64,000 nucleotides of DNA from positions 124,001 through 188,000 of the forward strand of contig NZ_BJML01000005.1 in NCBI RefSeq assembly GCF_006539145.1, given 5' to 3'. This DNA comes from Microbacterium testaceum (lineage in GTDB: Bacteria > Actinomycetota > Actinomycetes > Actinomycetales > Microbacteriaceae). This document shows, in pieces, positions 57,231 through 64,000 of the stretch. Position 1 is the first letter of the stretch. Each line of letters opens with the position of its first letter. The notes under the pieces were generated by a model. It worked only from the letters and a program-made list of their open reading frames with translations, had not been told where the DNA came from and did not search any database. A program made the translations under genes and the position numbers.

Positions 57231-58364
57231 ATGACCGACACCACGCCCACCCACGAGCCGCTGAAGTTCGCCTACTGGGTGCCCAACGTCAGCGGCGGTC
57301 TCGTCATCAGCTCGATCGAGCAGCGCACCGACTGGGGCTACGACTACAACGTGAAGCTCGCTCGCACCGCCGAGCGGGTGGGGTTCGAGTACGCCCTGAG
57401 CCAGGTGCGGTACGCCTCGAGCTACGGTGCCGCGCAGCAGCACGAGTCCACCTCGATCAGCCTCGCGCTGCTGCTGGCCACCGAGAAGCTCAAGGTCATC
57501 TCGGCGATCCACCCCGGGATCTGGCATCCGGCGGTCCTGGCGAAGTTCATCAACACCGCCGATCAGTTCTCGCACGGGCGTGCGGCGGTCAACGTCGTCA
57601 GCGGATGGTTCAAAGACGAGTACACCGACCTCGGCCTCGAGTGGCTCGAGCACGATGAGCGGTACGAGCGCGCGGCCGAGTTCATCCAGGTGCTGCGCGG
57701 GTTGTGGACGCAGGAGAAGTTCTCGTTCCACGGGAAGTACTACGACATCACCGACTTCACCCTGCGCCCGTTCCCGTACGAGGTGCCGGGACGCACTCAC
57801 CCCGACATCTTCCAGGGCGGCAACTCCACGGCGGCGCGGTTCAACGGCGGCGCGTACTCCGACTGGTACTTCTCGAACGGTAAGGACTTCGACGGCTTCA
57901 CCGAGCAGTACGACGACGTCACGCGCATCGCCGCCGAGCACGGGCGCCGCACGCGCTTCGGGCTCAACGGCTTCGTCATCCAACGCGACTCCCGCGCCGA
58001 GGCGGAGGCCCAGCTGCGCGAGATCATCGCCCACGCCGACGGCGGGGCGGTCGACGGGTTCCGCAAGAGCGTCCAGGAGGCCGGCGCCTCCACGAAGGAC
58101 GGCAAGGGGATGTGGGCCGACTCGACCCTCGACGACCTCGTGCAGTACAACGACGGCTTCCGCACGCAGCTGTTCGGCGACGCTCAGCAGATCGCGGAGC
58201 GCATCATCGAGTACAAGAAGCGGGGGGTCGACCTGTTCCTGCTCGGCTTCCTGCACTTCCAGGAGGAGCTCGAGCGCTTCGGCGAGACGGTGATCCCGAT
58301 CGTGCGCGAGATCGAGGCCGACCTCGCCCGCACCGGCGACCCGATCGAGGTCGCGACGCGCTGA
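57231..58364 (+). CDS. sfnG: Dimethylsulfone monooxygenase SfnG
   Basis: 377 residues from ATG 57231 with an ideal CAGGAGGA site. Strong match to SfnG in the N-terminus: KFAYWVPNVSGGLV, SSIEQRT, then NVVSGWFKDEYTDLG and EHDERYERAAEFI. Oxidises dimethylsulfone to methanesulfinate using FMNH2 from a reductase, releasing sulfur for growth. An in-frame start at 57153 would overlap the divergent promoter and lacks a ribosome site. Companion to the divergent LLM gene. Confidence 0.9.
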   Translation: MTDTTPTHEPLKFAYWVPNVSGGLVISSIEQRTDWGYDYNVKLARTAERVGFEYALSQVRYASSYGAAQQHESTSISLALLLATEKLKVISAIHPGIWHPAVLAKFINTADQFSHGRAAVNVVSGWFKDEYTDLGLEWLEHDERYERAAEFIQVLRGLWTQEKFSFHGKYYDITDFTLRPFPYEVPGRTHPDIFQGGNSTAARFNGGAYSDWYFSNGKDFDGFTEQYDDVTRIAAEHGRRTRFGLNGFVIQRDSRAEAEAQLREIIAHADGGAVDGFRKSVQEAGASTKDGKGMWADSTLDDLVQYNDGFRTQLFGDAQQIAERIIEYKKRGVDLFLLGFLHFQEELERFGETVIPIVREIEADLARTGDPIEVATR

Positions 58365-58441
58365 CGACGGCCGCGAGCCCGCGGATCCGTCTTAGCCTGG
58401 AGGGACATTCCTTGACGGGCATAGGACGGTGAGGCTTCGAC

Positions 58442-59482
58442 ATGAGCGGCGCACGACTCGGTTTCTTCACGAGACTCCTGGATGCCGGCACCGACGGCGA
58501 GCGATACCACCGGGCGCTCGCGCAGGTACGCGCCGCCGAGCGGCACGGCTTCGCGTCGCTCTGGGTGGCTCAACACCACTTCGACCGCGACGAGGGTGGG
58601 CTGCCGTCGCCCTTCGCGTTCCTGGCGGCAGCGGCGGTGCAGACCGAGCGGATCGCCCTCGGCACCGGCATCGTGACCCTGCCCCTCGACGATCCGATAC
58701 GCGTCGCCGAGGATGCGGCCGTCGTCGATGCGCTCAGCGACGGCCGGGTGCAGCTGGGGATCGGAACGGGCGGGACGCCGGGCTCGTTCGCCGCGTTCGA
58801 GCGCTCCTCCGATGACCGACGCCAAATCCAGGCCGCGCACCTGAAGGTCCTGCGCGACGCCTTCGCCGGGCGCGGCATCCGCGGCACCGATTCGCGCCTG
58901 AATCCCGCTGCGTCACAGCTGGGCGGGCGCCTGTGGCAGGCGACCTTCTCGGTCGAGGGCGGCCGCAGGGCGGGCGCCGACGGAGATGGGCTGCTGCTCT
59001 CGCGCACCCAACCACGCGACGAGAGCGTGCCACTGCACGCGGTACAGGTGCCGATCGTCGAGGCCTATCTCGCCGCTCTGCCCGCGGGCGTGACGCCGCG
59101 CATCCTCGCCTCGCGGACGGCGGTGGTGGTGGATGCCGAGAACCTCGACGCCACGTGGAGCGCGGCCGAGCCCGGTGTGCGACGCCTGACGCGTACATTC
59201 CTCAAGCGGAATATGGACGGTGAACTGCGCGACCTCGCGCGCCAGACCGACACGCACCTCGGAACCGTCGAGCAGGTAACCGCCTCACTGACCGCCGATG
59301 AGACCCTCGCGCTGGCCACCGACGTCGCGTTCCAGGTGCACTCCGTCGATCCTGCGCACGAGATCACGCTGCGCTCGATCGAGCTGCTGGCGACCGAGGT
59401 CGCGCCGCGCGTGGGGCTGCGCACGGGCGCCGAGGCGGCGGAGGAGCTGCGGGCCCTGGGGTCGCCGCCACTCCCCCGCTGA
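58442..59482 (+). CDS. Luciferase-like FMN-dependent monooxygenase
   Basis: 346 residues. N-terminal LGFFTRLLDAG, SLWVAQHHFDRDEGGLPSP and IALGTGIVTLPLDDP place it in the bacterial luciferase family, in a subgroup distinct from SsuD. Substrate unknown. It follows sfnG by 77 bp on the same strand and may belong to the same sulfur-scavenging set. ATG is preceded by GGTGAGG. Confidence 0.85.
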   Translation: MSGARLGFFTRLLDAGTDGERYHRALAQVRAAERHGFASLWVAQHHFDRDEGGLPSPFAFLAAAAVQTERIALGTGIVTLPLDDPIRVAEDAAVVDALSDGRVQLGIGTGGTPGSFAAFERSSDDRRQIQAAHLKVLRDAFAGRGIRGTDSRLNPAASQLGGRLWQATFSVEGGRRAGADGDGLLLSRTQPRDESVPLHAVQVPIVEAYLAALPAGVTPRILASRTAVVVDAENLDATWSAAEPGVRRLTRTFLKRNMDGELRDLARQTDTHLGTVEQVTASLTADETLALATDVAFQVHSVDPAHEITLRSIELLATEVAPRVGLRTGAEAAEELRALGSPPLPR

Positions 59483-59551
59483 CAGGGAGCTGCGTGATGG
59501 ACGGCGCACGGAGACGCGGGTGGACGCCCGGAGCGACGCCCACCCGCACGG

Positions 59552-60355
59552 TCAATCGAAGACGCGAGGTCCGCGGATCACGGCGTCGGCGCCGCCGTCG
59601 ATGAACACCACCTGACCCGTGATGTGGGCGTTGGGGGCGTCCGAGAGCCAGGCCAGCACCTCGGCGATCGCCTCGGGTCGAGCCGGTCCGGCCAGCGGCA
59701 TCGGCACGACCTGCATGAGCGCGTCGCGTCCCTCGGCCGTGGCGAGCAGAGGCTCGGTCATGGGCGTCAGGATGATGCCGGGTCCGACCGCGTTGAGCGG
59801 GATTCCGGATGCCGCCCACTCGGGCGTCACCGCCCGTTCGCGCACCCACTCCGCGATCGCGCGTTTCGTCGACGGGTAGATGAGATCGCCCTGGTTCTCA
59901 CCGACGAGCTCGTCGGCGCGGGCGACCGCGGCATCCTCGTCGCCCGCACGGAGCAGATCGACGAGTTCGGCGTCGTTCTGCTGAAGGGCCGAGAACGAGG
60001 CCACCACGACGGCGCGCGGTGCGGGCGAGTTCCGCAGGAGCGGAAGGAGCTCCTCGAGAGTCGCGATCGCGCCGAAGTAGTTGACCCGCACCGTGAGAGA
60101 CGTGGGCAGGGCCACGCCCGCGACGGCGATGACGGCGTCGACGGTGTCGCCGACCGCCCCGCGAACCGCGTCGGCGACGGACCGGCGACCCTCCCCGGTC
60201 GACAGGTCGGCATCGATGTCACTGCCGCGCAGGTCGATCCCGATCACGCGATGCCCGCGCGAGCGCAGGAGGGCGGCGGTGGCCGCGCCGATTCCGGATC
60301 CTGCCCCGGTGACGACGTAGGAGCGGGGCGTCGTGCCCTCCGATGCCGCCGTCAC
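59552..60355 (-). CDS. Short-chain dehydrogenase/reductase
   Basis: 267 residues from GTG 60355. Cofactor motif VTGAGSGIGAAT, catalytic YPSTK (Tyr/Lys pair), and GQVVFIDGGADA at the C-terminus. IDLRG after strand 2 (Asp) favours NAD(H). The central segment is shorter and atypical (IAVAGVALPTS). The start overlaps the stop of the upstream SDR (GTGA). Substrate unknown, possibly a hydroxysteroid or related alcohol. Confidence 0.9.
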   Translation of the reverse strand: MTAASEGTTPRSYVVTGAGSGIGAATAALLRSRGHRVIGIDLRGSDIDADLSTGEGRRSVADAVRGAVGDTVDAVIAVAGVALPTSLTVRVNYFGAIATLEELLPLLRNSPAPRAVVVASFSALQQNDAELVDLLRAGDEDAAVARADELVGENQGDLIYPSTKRAIAEWVRERAVTPEWAASGIPLNAVGPGIILTPMTEPLLATAEGRDALMQVVPMPLAGPARPEAIAEVLAWLSDAPNAHITGQVVFIDGGADAVIRGPRVFD

Positions 60356-61266
60356 GGGACGAGCGCGAACTCGGCGACCATCGACTCGGGGACCGCGTAG
60401 CCCTCGAGGTCGCGGATACGGTCGATGTGGGCGGCGACGTCGTCGGCGGTGGCGACCGGCTCGTCGTGAGCGACGTGCCATCCCGGAGCGACGCCCATGA
60501 AGACGCGGGCATAGCGTCCCCGCGCGATCGAGTACAGCTCGCGGGTCGCGGTGTTCTGTTCGCTGGCGAGGTACGCGACCATCGCGGTGATCATCTCGGG
60601 CTCGCCGTGGGCGGGGGTCGTCGGCATTCCGACGAACTGCTCCGCATTCATGTCGGCCTGCATGCGACTGTTCGCGGCGGGGAGGATCGTGTTGACCAGG
60701 ATGCCGTGCGGCTTTCCTTCGAGGGCGACGACATTCGCGAGGCCGAAGACGGCCCCCTTGGCGGCGGCGTAGTTCGCCTGCTGAATGGAGCCGAAGAGTC
60801 CGGCCGCCGAGGACGTGAAGACGATGCGGCCGTAGCCGTTGTCCCGCATGACCTCGAACGCCGGTTGAGTGACGTGGAACGCGCCCTTGACGTGCACGGC
60901 GAGCAGCGACTCGACGGATTCGGGCGAGAGGTCCGTGAAAGGAGCGTTGCGGATGTTGCCGGCGTTGTTGACGAGGATGTCGACGCGGCCGAAGGCGTCG
61001 AGCGCGGTCTCGACGATTCCTCTTCCCCCCTCGGGCGTGGCAACCGAGTCGTAGTTGGCGACGGCGTCACCGCCGGCGGCCTGGATCTCGGCGACCACGT
61101 CGTCGGCCATCGCGGTGCCGCCGTTCGCGCCGGAGATGTCTCCGCCGAGGTCGTTGATGACCACCTTGGCCCCTCGTCGAGCGATTTCGAGCGCGTGGGC
61201 TTTCCCCAGTCCTCCGCCGGCACCGGTGACGATGGCCACTCTGCCTGCGAACGAAATTTCGGACAT
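60352..61266 (-). CDS. Short-chain dehydrogenase/reductase (HSD17B4-like subgroup)
   Basis: 304 residues from ATG 61266 with AAGGAGAA upstream. Motifs: VTGAGGGLGKAHAL, VINDLGGD (typical of multifunctional beta-oxidation dehydrogenases), NNAG, catalytic Ser and YAAAK. C-terminal 60 residues extend beyond the classic SDR. Co-translated with the next SDR; divergent from a TetR gene with a palindromic operator in the gap, so probably repressed by it. Confidence 0.9.
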   Translation of the reverse strand: MSEISFAGRVAIVTGAGGGLGKAHALEIARRGAKVVINDLGGDISGANGGTAMADDVVAEIQAAGGDAVANYDSVATPEGGRGIVETALDAFGRVDILVNNAGNIRNAPFTDLSPESVESLLAVHVKGAFHVTQPAFEVMRDNGYGRIVFTSSAAGLFGSIQQANYAAAKGAVFGLANVVALEGKPHGILVNTILPAANSRMQADMNAEQFVGMPTTPAHGEPEMITAMVAYLASEQNTATRELYSIARGRYARVFMGVAPGWHVAHDEPVATADDVAAHIDRIRDLEGYAVPESMVAEFALVP

Positions 61267-61302
61267 GTTGTTCTCCTTTGAAGCTGAGCGATGCGCTGTG
61301 TG

Positions 61303-61321
61303 GCGTAGTCTGCCACTACGC
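61303..61321. promoter_or_regulatory. Palindromic TetR-type operator between the SDR operon and its regulator
   Basis: GCGTAGTctgccACTACGC: perfect 7-bp arms around a 5-bp spacer, placed in the 91-bp divergent gap, 37 bp from each start codon. Size and placement are typical of TetR operators controlling both directions. Confidence 0.75.
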
Positions 61322-61357
61322 ATATGTGTGTCACTAGAGAGGCGGCATACTTGGCCC

Positions 61358-61957
61358 ATGTCCGAAAGCCGTCTTCCGCCCGCGCCGACGCTGCGTGAGC
61401 GGCGCCGCATCGAGACGATGGCCCTCATCGAGGCCGCTGCGGCAGACCTCTTCGAGGCGCAGGGCTACGAGCAGACGACCGTGGAGCAGATCGCCGACCG
61501 AGCGGGGATCTCGATGCGCACGTTCTACCGGCACTGCCCGAGCAAGGACGGCACGCTGGTGGGCGAACTGGCCGATGGTCCCGCGACGTTCATCCGACAC
61601 CTCGCCGCTCATCTGCCGGGGCCGCTGCTCTCGGCCGTGGTCGAGGGGTTCGCGGAGTCGACCGCCGTGGAGCCCGAGATGCGCCGCAGACTGACCCGAA
61701 TCATCGTGCAGACACCGGCGTTGCGCGCGTCGTGGCTCGCCGCCGGGCGTCAGGCACAGGACGACCTCGTCGAGTTGTTCCGGCGCGAGCGTCCCGAGCT
61801 GGGGCCCCTCGCCGTGCGCGGGTTGGCCGCGGCGACGATCGCGTCCTTGACGATGGCCGTCGAGTCCTGGGCGCTCGGAGAGTCCCCCACGGCCCGGGAG
61901 GCCGCCGTCGAGGCCCTGGGTGCGATCGCACCGGCGCTCGCGGGGCCCTTGCCCTGA
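61358..61957 (+). CDS. TetR-family transcriptional regulator
   Basis: 199 residues from ATG 61358. N-terminal helix-turn-helix: ALIEAAAADLFEAQGYEQTTVEQIADRAGISMRTFYRHCPSKD read across about residues 22-64; C-terminal ligand/dimer domain of about 130 residues. Divergent from the SDR operon and flanked by the GCGTAGT/ACTACGC palindrome, hence likely its local repressor. Inducer unknown. Confidence 0.92.
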   Translation: MSESRLPPAPTLRERRRIETMALIEAAAADLFEAQGYEQTTVEQIADRAGISMRTFYRHCPSKDGTLVGELADGPATFIRHLAAHLPGPLLSAVVEGFAESTAVEPEMRRRLTRIIVQTPALRASWLAAGRQAQDDLVELFRRERPELGPLAVRGLAAATIASLTMAVESWALGESPTAREAAVEALGAIAPALAGPLP

Positions 61958-61965
61958 ATTGCCTT

Positions 61966-61979
61966 CGGGAGCGCTCCCG
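61966..61979. promoter_or_regulatory. CebR/CelR-like LacI-family operator candidate
   Basis: CGGGAGCGCTCCCG, a perfect 14-bp palindrome whose 12-bp core GGGAGCGCTCCC equals the core of the operator bound by cellobiose-responsive LacI regulators (CebR, CelR) in actinobacteria. It lies 8 bp after the tetR stop and 162 bp before the ABC binding-protein gene. Confidence 0.55.
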
Positions 61980-62141
61980 CCCGGAACATGTCCGAACCCG
62001 AAATACGCACACCGGAAGATATTCGAGGTTTCGTTATCGTAAAAAGACGGGCAAAGAGTTGGTGTGCGGGCTGCTGAAGACCAAGATGTCCCAAGGACCG
62101 CGGCATCTGTCGCGATTGACACTTCACAGCAGAGGTAATTC

Positions 62142-63773
62142 ATGACACTGCACAACAGTGGACGCGGCCGTCTCGGCCTCGCTCTCGGCGCTCTCGGCGC
62201 GTCGGCCCTCGTTCTGGCGGGCTGCACGACCACGACCGGGGGCGGCTCCTCGGACGGCGGATCGACCGACCCGCTCGTCATCGGCACCACCGACAAGATC
62301 ACCTCGATCGACCCGGCCGGCTCGTACGACAACGGCTCGTTCGCCGTCATGACGCAGATCTACCCCTTCCTCATGAACAGCCAGTACGGCACGTCCGAGG
62401 TCACTCCCGACATCGCCGAGTCGGCCGAGTTCACCTCGCCGACCGAGTACACGGTCAAGCTCAAGTCCGGCCTGAAGTTCGCGAACGGCCACGACCTGAC
62501 GTCGTCCGACGTGAAGTTCTCGTTCGACCGCCAGGTCGCCATCAACGACCCGAACGGCCCCGCATCGCTGCTGGGCAACCTCGACAGCGTCGCCACTCCC
62601 GACGACACCACCGTCGTCTTCACCCTCAAGAACGGCAACGACCAGGTCTGGCCCCAGATCCTGTCGAGCCCCGCCGCGCCGATCGTCGACGAACAGGTCT
62701 TCTCGGCCACCGCCGTCACCTCCGACGACACCATCGTCGAGGGCAAGGCCTTCGCCGGTCAGTACACGATCGATTCGTACAAGCCCAACGAGCTCATCTC
62801 GTACAAGCCGTACGCGGACTACATGGGGTCCCTCCCCAAGGCTGCCAACGGTGGCATCTCGACCAAGTACTACGCCGACTCGTCGAACCTCAAGCTCGAC
62901 GTGCAGTCGGGTGCGATCGACGTGGCCTACCGCAGCCTCAGCGCGACCGACGTCGCCGACCTGCAGAAGGACGACGCGGTCAAGGTCGTCGACGGCCCCG
63001 GCGGAGAGATCCGCTACATCGTCTTCAACTTCGACACCATGCCCTACGGCACGAAGACGGCCGACGCCGACCCCGCCAAGTCGCTCGCGATCCGCCAGGC
63101 CGCGGCCGACCTCGTCGACCGCCAGGCCATCGCGACCGACGTGTACAAGGACACCTACTCGCCGCTGTACTCCTACGTTCCGCAGGGTCTCGCGGGCGCC
63201 AACGAGGCGCTCAAGGACATGTACGGCGACGGCAACGGCAAGCCCGATGCCGCCAAGGCCAAGGCGACTCTCGAGGCCGCCGGTCTCACGACGCCCGTCA
63301 CGCTGAACCTTCAGTACAACGGCGACCACTACGGCCCCTCGTCGGGCGACGAGTACGCCGCGGTCAAGGCGCAGCTCGAGAAGGACGGCCTGTTCACGGT
63401 CAACCTCGCTCAGACCGAGTGGGTGCAGTACACGAAGGACCGCAAGGCCGACGCGTACCCCGCGTACCAGCTCGGCTGGTTCCCCGACTACTCGGATGCC
63501 GACAACTACCTCACCCCGTTCTTCTCGAAGGACAACTTCCTGCTGAACCACTACGACAACGCCGAGGTCCAGAAGCTGCTCGTCGACCAGGCGACGCAGA
63601 CCGACAAGACCACGCGCGAGTCGGAGATCGGCGAGATCCAGGACAAGGTGGCCGCCGATCTGTCGACGCTGCCGCTGCTCCAGGGCAAGCAGGTCGCGAT
63701 CGTGGGCTCGAGCGTCGAGGGCGCCGTCCTCGACGGGTCGTTCAAGTTCCGTTACGCACCGCTGCACAAGTAA
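62142..63773 (+). CDS. ABC transporter substrate-binding lipoprotein, family 5 (peptide/oligosaccharide)
   Basis: 543 residues. Lipoprotein signal with lipobox LVLAGC (Cys about 28), then a Gly/Ser linker and a SBP_bac_5 domain: GTTDKITSIDPAGSYDNGSF, VKLKSGLKFANGHDLTSSDV and DYSDADNYLTPFF. Binds di/oligopeptides, nickel or oligosaccharides outside the membrane. ATG follows AGAGG at 8 nt. Permease gene follows after a hairpin. The CebR-like operator upstream hints at a sugar ligand, which is inference only. Confidence 0.92.
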   Translation: MTLHNSGRGRLGLALGALGASALVLAGCTTTTGGGSSDGGSTDPLVIGTTDKITSIDPAGSYDNGSFAVMTQIYPFLMNSQYGTSEVTPDIAESAEFTSPTEYTVKLKSGLKFANGHDLTSSDVKFSFDRQVAINDPNGPASLLGNLDSVATPDDTTVVFTLKNGNDQVWPQILSSPAAPIVDEQVFSATAVTSDDTIVEGKAFAGQYTIDSYKPNELISYKPYADYMGSLPKAANGGISTKYYADSSNLKLDVQSGAIDVAYRSLSATDVADLQKDDAVKVVDGPGGEIRYIVFNFDTMPYGTKTADADPAKSLAIRQAAADLVDRQAIATDVYKDTYSPLYSYVPQGLAGANEALKDMYGDGNGKPDAAKAKATLEAAGLTTPVTLNLQYNGDHYGPSSGDEYAAVKAQLEKDGLFTVNLAQTEWVQYTKDRKADAYPAYQLGWFPDYSDADNYLTPFFSKDNFLLNHYDNAEVQKLLVDQATQTDKTTRESEIGEIQDKVAADLSTLPLLQGKQVAIVGSSVEGAVLDGSFKFRYAPLHK

Positions 63774-63807
63774 GACCGAATCGGCGCCTCGCGCGGTTCC
63801 GCACGCT

Positions 63808-63840
63808 CAACGACCGAGGGTCACGTACCCTCGGTCGTTG
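63808..63840 (+). terminator. Strong hairpin between binding-protein and permease genes
   Basis: CAACGACCGAGGGT and its exact 14-bp complement around loop CACGT, 34 bp after the stop. No U-tract follows. Such hairpins often lower permease expression relative to the binding protein by partial termination or mRNA protection. Confidence 0.7.
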
Positions 63841-63894
63841 GGCGAGAGCGGTGCGACGAGGCGCCGTTCCCCCTTCGAGTGAGGTCTCTCCCGT

Positions 63895-64000
63895 ATGGTC
63901 ACCGCCGTCGACGCTGCCGACATCGCCAAACCCGTCGCCCCCAGGGGCGGAGGACTGTGGCGCTACATCCTGGTCCGTCTGCTCCTGATCATCCCGACGG
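63895..64000 (+). CDS. ABC transporter permease (DppB-like), 3' truncated by window edge
   Basis: Only 35 codons are visible, from ATG 63895. A polar N-terminus (MVTAVDAADIAKPVAPRG) leads into the start of the first membrane helix (LWRYILVRLLLIIPT), the arrangement of the first permease in family-5 binding-protein systems. Position directly after the binding-protein gene supports this. Confidence 0.75.
   Translation, partial: MVTAVDAADIAKPVAPRGGGLWRYILVRLLLIIPT

Overview
The window is a high-G+C actinobacterial chromosome segment centred on the replication origin. The gene set and order (PASTA-kinase/SEDS/PBP cluster, class E sortase, CrgA, gyrBA followed by a DUF3566 gene and tRNA-Ile/tRNA-Ala, dciA-recF-dnaN-dnaA, rpmH-rnpA-yidD-yidC-khpB-rsmG, parAB, trxBA, murJ) point to Microbacteriaceae, most likely Microbacterium. 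This placement comes from recognising families by eye; no database was searched.

Layout. 1-9.3 kb: cell-wall growth and Ser/Thr signalling operon (pstP, SEDS protein, pbpA, pknA, pknB), then a convergent sortase / 51-aa membrane protein / glutamine amidotransferase operon, and divergent crgA. 9.4-13.8 kb: rhomboid protease, cyclophilin, small housekeeping genes, a Nudix hydrolase and a membrane acyltransferase. 13.8-24.0 kb: leftward replication block (tRNA-Ala, tRNA-Ile, DUF3566, gyrA, gyrB, dciA, recF, dnaN, oriC, dnaA). 24.3-27.4 kb: rightward rpmH, rnpA, yidD, yidC, khpB, rsmG. 27.4-31.56 kb: a stretch of about 4.2 kb with no credible gene, holding seven perfect parS sites and one near-perfect site; the last parS contains the start codon of parA. 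31.6-39.4 kb: parA, parB, a small orphan, trxA/trxB, murJ and a large DUF6049-type exported protein. 39.5-48.9 kb: a methyltransferase, CCA-adding enzyme, then an alcohol/aldehyde oxidation region (adhP, a GAF-type regulator, exaC-like dehydrogenase, DUF779). 49-53.6 kb: an ABC exporter with a DesK/NarL-type two-component system, and a methyltransferase. 53.7-61.9 kb: ATP-grasp enzyme, PLP sulfur enzyme, three luciferase-like flavin monooxygenases including a dimethylsulfone monooxygenase (sfnG), two SDRs and a TetR regulator with a clear palindromic operator. 62.1 kb to the end: start of a family-5 peptide/oligosaccharide ABC importer.

No CRISPR array, prophage, insertion sequence or integrase was seen. 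The least ordinary structures are sequence-level: the gene-free parS-studded centromere region with a parS/parA start overlap; a cluster of GTTAAC palindromes in oriC; roughly 77 copies (counted by eye) of GGATGCC/GGCATCC across the window, about five times a simple composition expectation and not seen in the centromere region; a recurring TANNNT box 6-7 nt before start codons that implies many leaderless mRNAs; and several palindromic or alternating repeat elements around the aldehyde dehydrogenase gene.
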